A stretch of 64,000 nt of DNA from Mucilaginibacter endophyticus (GCF_003351025.1 NZ_QPCG01000001.1:1371949-1435948), one strand, 5' to 3'. Shown: positions 52,788 to 62,146, numbered from the stretch's first letter. Notes: a model not told the origin generated them from the sequence alone. Made by a program: numbers and translations.

Positions 52788-54005
52788 TTACACCCCTTTT
52801 TTGCCATTTACAAAATCGAGAATCTTTTTGGTCTCCTCCGGATAAATGCCAATGTAGTGGCTTCTTACCATGTAAGGTACTTTCATTTTACTTTGGGCAG
52901 CTTCAAGCCTGATCACGTTTGATGCCTTATTGGGCATGTGGCAGTCGATACAGTATGTTTTTATAGCCGTACCCATTTGCGGTGCCAGTTTGCAAAAATT
53001 ATGGTTAGCCTCACTGTGGCAGCTCAGGCATTTTTGTGTATAGGCTACTATGCTTTGCGGTTGGCTTACGTGTGGGTTATGGCAATTGCCGCAATCCATT
53101 TTACTCATGGTATAGCACTTGCTGGCTATCAGAAGGTCATATTGGTTTCCATGAACATCGGGCATGTTGCTGCCGGGCGTTACACGGGGTTGGGTGCGGT
53201 CTTTTAACAGGGTATCGCCCATTGCGAACTCAAACGATGACCGCTGGGGAATGTTTTTATTGCCCGAGTGACAAACCGCGCAGGCATCCATTTTTTGCGT
53301 GCGGGATAAAGACGCATAGGTAGCAATGTATTTTGCTTTTTTATCATCCGGATTATCAGTATGGTAGTTAACGTGGTTGGCTGAAGGACCATGGCAGCGC
53401 TCGCAGTCGATACCATAAACGAGCGATGCTTTTTCAAAACCGAAATCGCCAGCCTGCGGCGGAAGTTCTTTTACGTACGAACTATGGCACTCCAGGCATC
53501 TGCGCAAAATAGGGCGACCGAAATTCATATGATCAGGCAAATAGCCAGGACTATTGGCCCAATTATGGATAGCCGCAAAATAGGATACTGGCAGTTCATA
53601 CAGTATTTTGCCTTTCCAGTACATGTAGGTTTGGGCTTTACCATTACCAATGGCAATATCAAAAGGCTCGGCTTCGGTTTCTTTTCCATTAAGGTAACCT
53701 ACCTGGTAAAGGCTGTCATTACGCTTTTCCATTACTATTTTTTGACCCATGCCAAACTCAAACGTATTGGAATCTTTGGCAAAGCTACCCCGGATGTTAT
53801 GAATATTAGCCAACTGCGATGTTTGAAAATGCGCGGTATGCAGAAATGAGCTATAAACATCACTATGGCACTTTTTGCAACTCTCGGATCCCGCGTAAAT
53901 TTCGCCCCTCGGATCAGCAGGAGTGGAGTTATAGCATTGGGTTAAAATGAAACTTAAGGGTATAAGAGCAATAAGAGCTAAAAAAGAGTATCTTTTTTTG
54001 AGCAT
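52788..54005 (-). CDS. seven-haem cytochrome c lipoprotein
   Basis: 405-aa exported multihaem cytochrome. A lipoprotein signal ends in LTQC. Seven CxxCH sites are visible in order: CKKCH, CLECH, CERCH, CAVCH, CGNCH, CLSCH, CIDCH. Further His residues (for example LHTAHF, NHVNYH) may be distal ligands. It is probably anchored in the periplasm or on the outer membrane and passes electrons, perhaps to an unusual acceptor. No enzyme partner is adjacent. Confidence 0.9.
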   Translation of the reverse strand: MLKKRYSFLALIALIPLSFILTQCYNSTPADPRGEIYAGSESCKKCHSDVYSSFLHTAHFQTSQLANIHNIRGSFAKDSNTFEFGMGQKIVMEKRNDSLYQVGYLNGKETEAEPFDIAIGNGKAQTYMYWKGKILYELPVSYFAAIHNWANSPGYLPDHMNFGRPILRRCLECHSSYVKELPPQAGDFGFEKASLVYGIDCERCHGPSANHVNYHTDNPDDKKAKYIATYASLSRTQKMDACAVCHSGNKNIPQRSSFEFAMGDTLLKDRTQPRVTPGSNMPDVHGNQYDLLIASKCYTMSKMDCGNCHNPHVSQPQSIVAYTQKCLSCHSEANHNFCKLAPQMGTAIKTYCIDCHMPNKASNVIRLEAAQSKMKVPYMVRSHYIGIYPEETKKILDFVNGKKGV

Positions 54006-54200
54006 TGTTTACGGTTATCTGGCTGGTTATAAATTGGTTTTGATTTTTGGGGAGACCCGGTAAAATCCAATTCCAATTTAAATCAATATTTATATAAAAC
54101 AAATGCTAAAACAGGTAGTAGAGGTGATGTAGGGGAGAGGCGGGATTTCGGAATTGGAAATTTCGATTTTGGATTTGTGGGGAGGGAGCAGTGAGTCTAA

Positions 54201-54233
54201 AGACTTACGAAGTTTTTAAAACTTCGTAAGTCT
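54201..54233. repeat. 16-bp perfect palindrome (REP-like)
   Basis: AGACTTACGAAGTTTT and its exact complement separated by one base. No T tract follows on either strand in terminator position for the flanking genes. A dispersed palindromic element is likely. Confidence 0.7.
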
Positions 54234-54256
54234 GAAAAAAAACATGGCTAAAAAAA

Positions 54257-55048
54257 TTATATCTGCGAATAGGCTGTGGGCACCAGCATAGTTGATGTTA
54301 TTTTACTAACCAACAAAGCGTCGGCATATTCGGGTACAGCACTAATCTTTTTCCATTCAGGATCGCTACCGAACGCTTTCCAATGGGTGTTTTTCGCTTC
54401 CATATCATCAAAGGTGATCATATAAGTAAGGTTAGGCCTTTGCGGACCGATAACCGTTTCGCCCCAAAAAACGGGTTTGAAACCAAGCCGTTTGAAAACA
54501 TCTATTTCACCTTCATCATTAAACATTTCAATCTTCTTTTTCCCGGCGGCCTCGGTGGCGCTTTGGTACTGTCGCAATTCAAAAATCCTTGCCTTATTTT
54601 CCGGCACTTCCAGGTGTGGCATGTGTACAAATGCTTTTAATAATGAGCTTTCAATACGCTCATAAGCGGGGGATGCGGCCGGGGCATTCAGATAAGCCGC
54701 CCCTTTAGCCTGTAATTGGACATCGGTGTCAAAGCTTTCTGTTACCGTGCTGAAATGGGCGATACTGTTAAATTGTATCAATACAAAAAGCCTGGTTTGG
54801 CCTTCGGGTTTCATTTCGGTAAATACACCTACGTGTTTTACGCCTAAACGATTAAGCGCAGGTATGGCGGTATCTTTCAAAAAATCCTCAACAAGCTTTT
54901 GCTGTTCCTGACTTTTGAGGCTGTATACTCTTAGCTCATAATACTCGGCAGTTTTGGGGGCGGTTTCTATAGCGTTGCTCATAGCAGGTAAAACAGTTGC
55001 GGTTACACCGGTTAACAGGGTTGATTTAACAAAGGAGCGCCTTTTCAT
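54257..55048 (-). CDS. NIPSNAP family protein with twin-arginine-like signal
   Basis: 263-aa protein. The N-terminus MKRRSFVKSTLLTGVTATVLP resembles a Tat signal. Two NIPSNAP-type ferredoxin-like repeats follow: YYELRVYSLKSQEQQ and IFELRQYQSATEAAGKK, each with downstream LFVLIQFNS / YMITFDDM strands. The role of bacterial NIPSNAP proteins is unclear. The Tat-like leader suggests export in folded form. Confidence 0.85.
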   Translation of the reverse strand: MKRRSFVKSTLLTGVTATVLPAMSNAIETAPKTAEYYELRVYSLKSQEQQKLVEDFLKDTAIPALNRLGVKHVGVFTEMKPEGQTRLFVLIQFNSIAHFSTVTESFDTDVQLQAKGAAYLNAPAASPAYERIESSLLKAFVHMPHLEVPENKARIFELRQYQSATEAAGKKKIEMFNDEGEIDVFKRLGFKPVFWGETVIGPQRPNLTYMITFDDMEAKNTHWKAFGSDPEWKKISAVPEYADALLVSKITSTMLVPTAYSQI

Positions 55049-55218
55049 AGGAGGTTTAATTGTTTGGCTAAGATAGGTTTTTCAGTAAAAATGCGATGCG
55101 GTTGTTTTTTGTTTTTAAAATCAAAACATCATCTAATTGTAATACAAAGTTTCTGATTTTGGCCCGGTTGCAAATTTCTCTAATTTGGTCATCTGCCTTT
55201 TGCAGGTCATCTTTAACT

Positions 55219-55905
55219 ATGAGCCAACTATTATTACCCGCCTCTGTATTCGATTTTATGAGGCAACTGAAACACAACAATAACCGCGAATGGTTTGCAC
55301 AAAATAAAGAAGCTTATCAGCTGCAACTGGAGTATGTGGAGACTTTTACTGAAGGGTTATTGAATTTGGTTAACACGCATGATGTAATTGAAACGCCTAC
55401 TGCAAAAAAAGCGTTGCACCGTATTTACCGCGATATCCGTTTCTCAAAAGATAAAACACCTTTTAAAAGCAATTGGAGCGGCGGTTTTAAACGTGCAGGC
55501 AAACATCGCAGGGGCGGGTATTATTTTCACCTGGAACCGGGAAATACTTTTGTAGGAGGCGGTTTTTGGGCGCCTAACACGCCTGATCTTAAACGGATCC
55601 GCGACGATATCGCCTTTGATCCATCGCCTTTAAAGCAGATAATAAACAGTAATGAATTTAAAACAGCTTTTGGTATTTTGGAAGGTGAACAGCTTAAAAC
55701 AACACCCAAAGGTTACGCCGCGGATGATGATGCCATTGAGCTGTTAAGGTACAAACAGTTTTTAGTAAGGCGCCGTTTTACCGATGCGGACGCTTTAAGC
55801 ACGGATTTTGTAAATAAGGCTTCGGATACATTTAAAAGCATGCGGCCGTTTTTTGATTATATGAGTGATGTACTCACCGCAAATTTAAACGGGGAAGAGG
55901 ATTAG
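55219..55905 (+). CDS. DUF2461 (TIGR02453) family protein
   Basis: 228 aa from ATG 55219, the start that gives the family N-terminus FDFMRQLKHNNNREWFAQNK. Other family blocks are RIYRDIRFSKDKTPFKSN, YYFHLEPGNTFVGGGFW and RPFFDYMSDVL at the end. An upstream ATG at 55096 would add 41 unconserved residues. Function unknown, cytosolic. Confidence 0.9.
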   Translation: MSQLLLPASVFDFMRQLKHNNNREWFAQNKEAYQLQLEYVETFTEGLLNLVNTHDVIETPTAKKALHRIYRDIRFSKDKTPFKSNWSGGFKRAGKHRRGGYYFHLEPGNTFVGGGFWAPNTPDLKRIRDDIAFDPSPLKQIINSNEFKTAFGILEGEQLKTTPKGYAADDDAIELLRYKQFLVRRRFTDADALSTDFVNKASDTFKSMRPFFDYMSDVLTANLNGEED

Positions 55906-55927
55906 CCGGACCCTTTTTGGATTTAAC

Positions 55928-56248
55928 TTATTCATGCCTGGTTGATCCGTCGTTGGCTTCCGTAATTTTACTAAGGTTATAGTGCATTTGCCCGTTATGC
56001 TCTTCGCCTTTGAGCAGGCCTTTGTTGAACAGGTCGGCCAGGGTAGTTTTAACCAGGGCGGTAAGCTGTTCATTCACAATGCCGGGCTGCAGGGTTTCCA
56101 ACTCTTTTAATACACTGTTTACAGTGCCTTCGCCAATTTGGGCCAGGGCATAAATTGCTTTGTTCTGTTGGGTGTCCTGTACGTCAAAATGCGCCGGGAT
56201 GTGCAGCGGCTTATATTCTTCCCTGAATTCTTCGTCGGATAATGTCAT
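55928..56248 (-). CDS. hypothetical protein, possible winged helix
   Basis: 106-aa soluble protein. The middle (ALAQIGEGTVNSVLKELETL ... LADLFNKGLLKGEEHNGQMHYNL) looks like a winged-helix fold with a wing hairpin. No family name can be given. It lies convergent to the DUF2461 gene with a 22-nt gap. Confidence 0.6.
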   Translation of the reverse strand: MTLSDEEFREEYKPLHIPAHFDVQDTQQNKAIYALAQIGEGTVNSVLKELETLQPGIVNEQLTALVKTTLADLFNKGLLKGEEHNGQMHYNLSKITEANDGSTRHE

Positions 56249-56314
56249 GGCTATAAATTTATTATATGGTTAACAAATGTTTTTGGGGTTTGTGTGACAT
56301 TTTACAGAAACAAT

Positions 56315-56340
56315 AAACGCGGGCTTATGGCCCGCGCTTT
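56315..56340. terminator. intrinsic terminator
   Basis: Stem GCGGGC/GCCCGC (56319-56324 and 56330-56335) flanked by A and T tracts, 3' of the small membrane-protein gene on the - strand. Confidence 0.7.
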
Positions 56341-56367
56341 GTTTAATTTATAAGATAGTTTTCAGTA

Positions 56368-56523
56368 TTAAACTGTTGATGGGTTCCTGATAATGCCCAG
56401 TAAAAATGAAATAACGGCAATTACCAATAAAGCATGTATTAAACCTGTTGCCGAGTAGGCAAAAACGCTGATCGCCCATCCTATAATCAGGATTACCGCG
56501 ATGATATACAATAGTGATCTCAT
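56368..56523 (-). CDS. lmo0937-family small membrane protein
   Basis: 51-aa protein made of two membrane helices: SLLYIIAVILIIGWAISVF and GLIHALLVIAVISFLLGII, joined by AYSATG. This matches the lmo0937-type small proteins widespread in Bacteroidetes, often stress-linked. Found by reading the - strand. Confidence 0.85.
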   Translation of the reverse strand: MRSLLYIIAVILIIGWAISVFAYSATGLIHALLVIAVISFLLGIIRNPSTV

Positions 56524-56680
56524 AGTTTGATGTTTTTAGTTTGTTATATATAACGCTTTAAAAATCATGCCATAAATCATCCTTTATCTAAAAAAGTTAT
56601 TTATACTGATAGTAAATTAATTTTAGCGAAACGCGCTTTGTGGCATTGCTCTTGCTTTACCAAGTGAATACACCTGCATT

Positions 56681-57016
56681 ATGAAGCCTTTTTTCGTAAC
56701 CACAGCTAATAACCTGTCACTTGTAATCATGCCCGAAAGTGAGGCGCATGCCGATGGGCACCCGTTTTTAACTTATACCTACAGTATTTTCCGGCGCGAC
56801 GACTCGATTCTTGCCAGGCTAAACCAACCCGACAGGCTTTTGCTGCCAAATAAGAAAACCAATCCTGATTATCTCGGGTATGTCAGCTTTGAGCAGCCGG
56901 GCAAAGTGTTTAGTTATTTTGCTGATGGCGAACACGAGCTATCATACGACGAAGTAGTGGATGTGATTGAAGAGATTAATCATTTTAGGGACACGCCACA
57001 ATTGTGGACGATTTAA
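56681..57016 (+). CDS. hypothetical protein
   Basis: 111-aa soluble protein (MKPFFVTTANNLSLVIMPES ... YDEVVDVIEEINHFRDT). No signal peptide or membrane helix; no family recognised. A strong bidirectional terminator follows. Confidence 0.6.
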   Translation: MKPFFVTTANNLSLVIMPESEAHADGHPFLTYTYSIFRRDDSILARLNQPDRLLLPNKKTNPDYLGYVSFEQPGKVFSYFADGEHELSYDEVVDVIEEINHFRDTPQLWTI

Positions 57017-57048
57017 AGTTAGATACTCTCATATTATTCCCAATAAAA

Positions 57049-57090
57049 ACAAACAGAGGCGCTAAGGAAAATCCTTGCGCCTCTGTTTGT
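57049..57090. terminator. strong bidirectional terminator
   Basis: 14-bp perfect stem ACAAACAGAGGCGC with its complement plus an inner 5-bp AAGGA/TCCTT stem, between converging genes. Confidence 0.9.
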
Positions 57091-57111
57091 AAATAACAAG
57101 AGTTATTATTT

Positions 57112-58245
57112 TTATTTGGTTGGCGGTATCAACTGCATGAAGGTTACAATACTACTGGCTTCGTAAGATTGAATATCGCCGGTAGGTGTGCTTACAGCAT
57201 AATTACGGTAAGTTAGATTACGGGCGTCGCGGTTCTTCCAGCCTGTGTTGACGTTGGTTTGAATCCAGCTCAAGTACTGGCTTTGACCGCCATCATTTAT
57301 CAACTGTACTATATATTGGGCAAAAATAGCTTTTAGCACACCTTGTTCGTTAAAATCGCCTTCGGCAGGAAGTATGCCGTTGGTACACAGGTTGTTTTTA
57401 ACATAATCGGCATATAGTTTAGCATCATTCAGGTAAGCTACATCGTTGGTTTGTTTGTATAGCGCCATGGCCGCGCCAATGGCCGTGCCCGAATTATAAG
57501 TATAATCCTGACCACCAGCCGGGTTATTGCCGATTTTATTGTCGTTCACTTTGCCCGATGCATCAACCAAATTGGTTTTTGACCAGGTGTAGATAGATTT
57601 GGCCTTGTCAAGATACGATGCATCTTTGGTGATGCTATACAGTTTCATGGCTGCTATAACAGTTGGGAAATTGATGCACGAGTTTTTACCGCTGTGCTGA
57701 AAGTCCCAGAACATGCCGCCATCTACCGAGTCGTACGAGCCATTCCATACCCGCTCAAATCCGGCTTTTGCTTTATCAAGATAGGCGGCGTTGCCTGTAA
57801 GCTGGTTGGCACGTGCAAGAGCAATCACCCACCACATCATATCATCATAAATAAACCAAACGGTAGTATTGTTCCAGTTGTAGCCATCGTAATGATTGTA
57901 GTTTCCCTGGTATATATCACTGATCCGGGTTAATTGTGCCGGGGCTTTGGTGCGTTCATAAACATTCATGGCCATATCCCAGTAAACAGCCTGTGTCCAT
58001 ATAGCGGCTACGCCGTCTTTTTTGGTGGTGCTGAAATAAAGCTTATTGTTTGAATCATAAAAGGCATTATTGAACGCGGTATAAGCAAGATCGGCATCTG
58101 CACTGCTAAAGCCGGTGTTGTTATCGGTTGGAGTAGGGGGATTGGTATCGGGCTTGGTAGTAGCAGGTGTAACTTCCTTTCCCTTACTGCAGCTTACCGC
58201 GGTAATAAAAGAGCTCAGGAGCAACAGGTAGATCGTTTTTTTCAT
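57112..58245 (-). CDS. GH76 family alpha-1,6-mannanase, lipoprotein
   Basis: 377-aa glycoside hydrolase. Lipoprotein signal ends SFITAVSC, so it is membrane anchored. The (alpha/alpha)6 barrel motifs include AIWTQAVYWDMAMNVYE and the catalytic Asp pair in WFIYDDMMWWVIALARA (about D133-D134). GH76 enzymes cut the alpha-1,6 backbone of yeast-type mannan; GH92 at 42 kb would trim side chains. It sits alone here, without a SusCD pair. Confidence 0.9.
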   Translation of the reverse strand: MKKTIYLLLLSSFITAVSCSKGKEVTPATTKPDTNPPTPTDNNTGFSSADADLAYTAFNNAFYDSNNKLYFSTTKKDGVAAIWTQAVYWDMAMNVYERTKAPAQLTRISDIYQGNYNHYDGYNWNNTTVWFIYDDMMWWVIALARANQLTGNAAYLDKAKAGFERVWNGSYDSVDGGMFWDFQHSGKNSCINFPTVIAAMKLYSITKDASYLDKAKSIYTWSKTNLVDASGKVNDNKIGNNPAGGQDYTYNSGTAIGAAMALYKQTNDVAYLNDAKLYADYVKNNLCTNGILPAEGDFNEQGVLKAIFAQYIVQLINDGGQSQYLSWIQTNVNTGWKNRDARNLTYRNYAVSTPTGDIQSYEASSIVTFMQLIPPTK

Positions 58246-58328
58246 AATTTATAAATGTAGGTTAGTAAAATTGGCTTGGCTGGTAGCGTGATAAGATTTG
58301 CTTTTATTTATCAATAGGTGGGGCAATT

Positions 58329-58408
58329 ATAGGTTAAAAAAACGCTGCTTGACGGCGTTTTAACCTATAAAAAATCATTAACCCAATTTTTAACCGGCAT
58401 TTTAACCG
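58329..58408 (-). promoter_or_regulatory. TTTTAACC repeats upstream of GH76 gene
   Basis: An 11-bp inverted repeat (ATAGGTTAAAA at 58329 with TTTTAACCTAT at 58358) is followed by two direct copies of TTTTAACCG (58388 and 58400). The cluster lies 84-163 nt before the GH76 start and may bind a regulator. Confidence 0.4.
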
Positions 58409-58446
58409 ATAAGCAGATCTAAAAAGAGAGGTTTAAGCTATAGCCC

Positions 58447-59889
58447 TTAACCTTGCGCAGGTTTACGTTTAGTGGTGTGTGCTTTACTTTCCTTTTTTTC
58501 GGGTACGGGTGTAGATGTAGGGGTTGATGAATGATGATGCTGTTGGTGGCCATGTACCAGCCGCTCGCGCATAAAATGGGTAAGCTTGTGATGGAATGGC
58601 ACCAGTACAGATGCAAGGCATACTAAAATGATCAGTTCAAGCACAGGTAAGTGATTACTGATGCGCTGCACAAAAGGGTGGATGAACAGGGTGAGAAATT
58701 CAAATGCCAGCAACAAGGATAATACACTCATGAACTCAATAACCTTGCGGTGGGTGCGACTTTTACTAAGCAGCAGCACAATCAGGAAAAACGTGGGTAT
58801 AAATACAGCTATGCCAACCAGTTGCAGGTTAACTATACGGGCTTCTTCTTCTCGGTGCTTTTCTTCGGCAATTTCCTCCTGTCGGGCGGCTTCGTTAAAA
58901 CTTAGCGTTTGGATCTGCTTAACCTTTTCGGCGTTGAACATGCTGTCTTTAGCGGCGATGGAGGTTTTTAGATATTGTAGTTCGAGGTGATCATTTTTGC
59001 CGCGGTATACATCGGTAAGCAGGTTGCTGGCATGGAAAATGCCTTCAGGATATGCGGCTTTTTTTGCTGCATTAAGAGCCAATGAGGCGTAGTATACGCT
59101 TGAGTCGGGCGCGCCGGTTTGTTTATAGAGCTGTGCTATGCTGTTATAGCTGTCGGCAAGGCTGTTCTGATCGTTGATTTTGACTGCGTAATTTACACTT
59201 ACCCGGTAATAATCCAGCGCAAGGGCAGTGTGCCCCATTTTGTAGTTGATATCGCCTAAAATGGATAAGGTGTTGGGCATGGTGGCCGTATCCTTAAGGT
59301 TTTGTTTGATGGTATAGGCCTGCATCTCATAATTTAAGGCCGAATCAACTTTATTAAGTTTGATGTAGCAGTTGCCGATATTAGCCAGTATAATTCCCAG
59401 GCGGGCTGTTTCATGCAACTCTTCGGCAACAGCTTTAGCCTTAAAATGATAGGATAATGCTTTTACATTGTCCATCTGGTCGGAATAAACAATGCCTATA
59501 TCGCTCAGGCTTTTTAAAATGCCAAGGCGGTCGTTAATTTCTTCACGAATTTTTAGAGAGTTGAGTAAAAAGGAGAGGGCGCGGTCATACTTGCCGTTTT
59601 TCCATAAAACTACACCCAGGCGGTTCATACAGTCGGCTTCGCCTTTTTTAAATGAGAATTTACGGGCCAGTTCAAGACCCTGTTGCGCGTACATCAAAGC
59701 GCTATCGGGCCGGGTAGCTTGTAATTGCAGGCTTAATTGCCTTAACGGCTCAACGCCTGCTGTGTCGTTTTTATGCTGATCGGCTTGTTGTCTTAACTGG
59801 TTTAGCGTGTTTTTTTGAGCATAGGTATTTACCACGATGCCCGTGAAAAAGCATACGCAAGCCATCACCTTTTGTATGTGGTTCAGCAT
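58447..59889 (-). CDS. TPR membrane protein
   Basis: 480-aa protein. Signal peptide about 1-24 (ACVCFFTGIVVNTYAQ), then about seven TPR repeats to residue 290 (for example GILKSLSDIGIVYSDQMDNV, LSILGDINYKMGHTALALDY). A coiled coil precedes three membrane helices (LVGIAVFIPTFFLIVLLL, FMSVLSLLLAFEFLTLFI, LPVLELIILVCLASVLVPF) and a basic His-rich tail. It resembles the sensing half of TPR histidine kinases but has no kinase domain. Confidence 0.8.
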   Translation of the reverse strand: MLNHIQKVMACVCFFTGIVVNTYAQKNTLNQLRQQADQHKNDTAGVEPLRQLSLQLQATRPDSALMYAQQGLELARKFSFKKGEADCMNRLGVVLWKNGKYDRALSFLLNSLKIREEINDRLGILKSLSDIGIVYSDQMDNVKALSYHFKAKAVAEELHETARLGIILANIGNCYIKLNKVDSALNYEMQAYTIKQNLKDTATMPNTLSILGDINYKMGHTALALDYYRVSVNYAVKINDQNSLADSYNSIAQLYKQTGAPDSSVYYASLALNAAKKAAYPEGIFHASNLLTDVYRGKNDHLELQYLKTSIAAKDSMFNAEKVKQIQTLSFNEAARQEEIAEEKHREEEARIVNLQLVGIAVFIPTFFLIVLLLSKSRTHRKVIEFMSVLSLLLAFEFLTLFIHPFVQRISNHLPVLELIILVCLASVLVPFHHKLTHFMRERLVHGHQQHHHSSTPTSTPVPEKKESKAHTTKRKPAQG

Positions 59890-59976
59890 AGATTATTTAT
59901 AAGCATAAGCTCCGTTTTGATAAACGGGGATAAAAGATATACAGGGTAATGGTACCGGCTTGTTAAAAATGGTTAT

Positions 59977-60156
59977 CTAACTATCCATTGAAGGATCTTC
60001 TGCTGCCGCTTCTGGTTCTGGAAGGTCGGCAAATCCGTCGGCCCCTTCGTTTTCCGGCTCTATGCCTGTTTCGTTATCAGCAAATCCCATTGAAGTGTTT
60101 TTGTCCCTAAAACCCATTGAAGTGTTTTTGTCAAATGCTTTGGTTGATGCGCTCAT
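59977..60156 (-). CDS. small acidic protein with internal repeat
   Basis: 59-aa frame on the - strand. The octapeptide DKNTSMGF occurs twice in tandem near the N-terminus, followed by an acidic Ala/Pro/Glu tail. No signal peptide; no family recognised. The exact DNA repeat suggests recent duplication. The regions on both sides (59890-59976 and 60157-60389) hold nothing recognisable. Confidence 0.5.
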   Translation of the reverse strand: MSASTKAFDKNTSMGFRDKNTSMGFADNETGIEPENEGADGFADLPEPEAAAEDPSMDS

Positions 60157-60389
60157 GACTTTAAAGTTTAAAATCCGTTTGAAACCAGTTAATTGTTAAT
60201 TGATCAGGTATATAAATATACAATTATATTTTGCTGATAGTCAAATTTTTACGCATTATGTGAAGCGGATGTGAAATGTTTAGATAGAAATATGCCTGAG
60301 CTGGGGAGCTGAATTATTGATATTGGATTGAAAGATCATAAAGCGGGAGCACATCCATGATATATTTCATGTTTTGCCCTTTGAGCGGT

Positions 60390-61262
60390 TTATTGATAGC
60401 TTAGGTTGTAGTCAAAAATAAAAGGATGGGCAGGGGTAGGTTTGGTTGTTAAATGGATATGGCTGATCCTGGTTTCGGTTATAGTAAAATCATACTCCCA
60501 GCCCTGGTGATCAAGGTTGTCACTGCTGTAATATAGCCGCATGGATAAGGGTAACCTGCCCAGTTGCGCCAATACTAAAGGGTGCATGTTAAAATCGAAG
60601 AAATAATTAAGCGCTTGGGCGTTAAATTCAAGCTTGTCTGTAAATTTCGTGAATGTTATATAGGTGTTATTAAAGGCATCCTGATTGGTGTAGGTAACCG
60701 ACTTTGTAAGCAAACCCTGTGCGTTATATTCGTATGTTGTGTTGTAATGGATATTTTGAGGAGGCAAGCCAATATTGGGATAGTGTCTGTCCATGAGTAC
60801 AATCCTGCCCTGGGTATCGTAAGTAAAAGTATCGGTATGCTCAATCTCTGTATTGAGTACTTTGGTGCCGATGGGCAGGAATGCGTATTTGTTAATATGA
60901 TCAATGGATGTTACCCGTCCCTGAGCATTGTAATGGTAGTTTTCGGTATACTGGTAATTTTGACCATCGTCATATACTTCAGACGTTATGCGATTGTCGT
61001 CATAAGTAAAATCTACGTTTGTTTTTGCAGGAAATTGGTAGGCAATATGAGTGATATGAGTTAGCCGCTTTTGCGCATCGTAGGTATAAAATATCGTATC
61101 GCTCTTATACCAGCTTTCAAGGCCGGTTTGGTAAACCTGCGTCAGACTAAAAACTTTGGGTGTAATAGGGGGATCAGGCATTTTAACTGGCTTGTCCTTT
61201 TTGCAAGCGGTAAAAGCGGATATGAGTAATACGATAATAAAATGCCGGCAGGTAGATTTCAT
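60390..61262 (-). CDS. lipoprotein with RHS/YD-like repeats
   Basis: 290-aa surface or periplasmic lipoprotein (signal ends ISAFTAC). Five YD-type repeats follow: YDAQKRLTHITHI, YDDNRITSEVYDDG, YNAQGRVTSIDHI, YDTQGRIVLMDRHY, YNAQGLLTKSVTY. They form a beta-strand stack as in RHS proteins or DUF4595. No toxin domain. Function unknown. Confidence 0.75.
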   Translation of the reverse strand: MKSTCRHFIIVLLISAFTACKKDKPVKMPDPPITPKVFSLTQVYQTGLESWYKSDTIFYTYDAQKRLTHITHIAYQFPAKTNVDFTYDDNRITSEVYDDGQNYQYTENYHYNAQGRVTSIDHINKYAFLPIGTKVLNTEIEHTDTFTYDTQGRIVLMDRHYPNIGLPPQNIHYNTTYEYNAQGLLTKSVTYTNQDAFNNTYITFTKFTDKLEFNAQALNYFFDFNMHPLVLAQLGRLPLSMRLYYSSDNLDHQGWEYDFTITETRISHIHLTTKPTPAHPFIFDYNLSYQ

Positions 61263-61332
61263 CTACCTAAAGATAAGTGTGTTAGGTGGCGTATTTGTTA
61301 TTCGTTTTAGTCATTTAGTGTGGCGGTTGGCA

Positions 61333-61935
61333 TTAGGTTTGCTTTTTCTTGTTATTGAAATGGGCAACGCCTGCTTCTACATGCTCCCCGTGATTTTTGT
61401 GCCAGTTGGTTATCTCAACCGGATCAACAAACTTTATCTCAAGACTTTCTAACGATATTTCGATGTTGCCGCTTATGTATTTGCAGAGGTATAGCGCCTG
61501 TACGGAGCTATGAGGTTGTCCAAACCTCCCGGCTGGCACAGCCAAAAATTGTATCAGTTCAACGGGTTCAACAATAAGTTTCGCTTCCTCCCAAAATTCG
61601 CGTTTAATGGCTGTTTCCGGGTCTTCGCCAATATCAACCCAACCGCCGGGTAATCCCCATAAAAAGTCATCGCTGCGGTGTTCAACCAGTATGCGGCCCT
61701 GTTCATCAAACAATACGCCGTTAACGCCTACTTTTGGAGTTGCATATCCCAGGTCATTGTTAAAGCGCTCTTTTAAAACTTCGCTTTCAAGTCCGGTAAA
61801 TTCGCTGTATTCCTGGGTGGCAATATCAAGTAGTTTTTGGTAGCGCTCCATGTCAAAAGGGCTTTTGGTGTACCTGATGCCGCTTTGAGCCAGGGCGTAT
61901 ATACTTTCAAGCAGGTCGATATAGTTCTTTTTCAT
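61333..61935 (-). CDS. Nudix hydrolase with Nudix_N_2 domain
   Basis: 200-aa protein. The N-terminal 60 residues (ESIYALAQSGIRYTKSPFDMERYQ) match the domain preceding Nudix enzymes acting on X-linked nucleoside diphosphates. The Nudix box is at about 93-115, GGWVDIGEDPETAIKREFWEE, ending in EEAKLI (Ala where Gly is usual). It hydrolyses a nucleoside diphosphate derivative, likely a sugar nucleotide. Confidence 0.9.
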   Translation of the reverse strand: MKKNYIDLLESIYALAQSGIRYTKSPFDMERYQKLLDIATQEYSEFTGLESEVLKERFNNDLGYATPKVGVNGVLFDEQGRILVEHRSDDFLWGLPGGWVDIGEDPETAIKREFWEEAKLIVEPVELIQFLAVPAGRFGQPHSSVQALYLCKYISGNIEISLESLEIKFVDPVEITNWHKNHGEHVEAGVAHFNNKKKQT

Positions 61936-62070
61936 ACAGTGCCTGCAATATAACTAACAGCTTATATAACCGGGATAAAGAAATTATAAAATCATTGGTT
62001 CCAGCTGTCGGGGGATAAAAGGGATTTTGTAATTCTAAACCAGGCGGCTATCTTTAATCGCTTTTCATAT

Positions 62071-62115
62071 TGTGCTGCTCAGGGATGTACGAGTTCGAAT
62101 CTCGTCGGGAGCACA
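62071..62115 (+). pseudogene. tRNA-like remnant 1
   Basis: A perfect T arm (ACGAG-TTCGAAT-CTCGT) and a 3' acceptor strand followed by ACA, with TGTGCT/AGCACA closing a minihelix. D and anticodon arms are missing. A truncated tRNA gene or integration scar is likely. Confidence 0.5.
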
Positions 62116-62146
62116 TTTTCTAATATCCTCATGACCCTTGCCTCTT

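Noticed and set aside
54201..54233. Palindrome as terminator of the NIPSNAP or cytochrome gene
   Set aside because: It is upstream of the cytochrome gene and after the NIPSNAP stop on the - strand the following bases are not a T tract; a REP-like element is more likely.
60390..61262. RHS-like repeats as a polymorphic toxin
   Set aside because: There are only five short repeats, no RHS core-associated protease motif and no C-terminal toxin or immunity gene.
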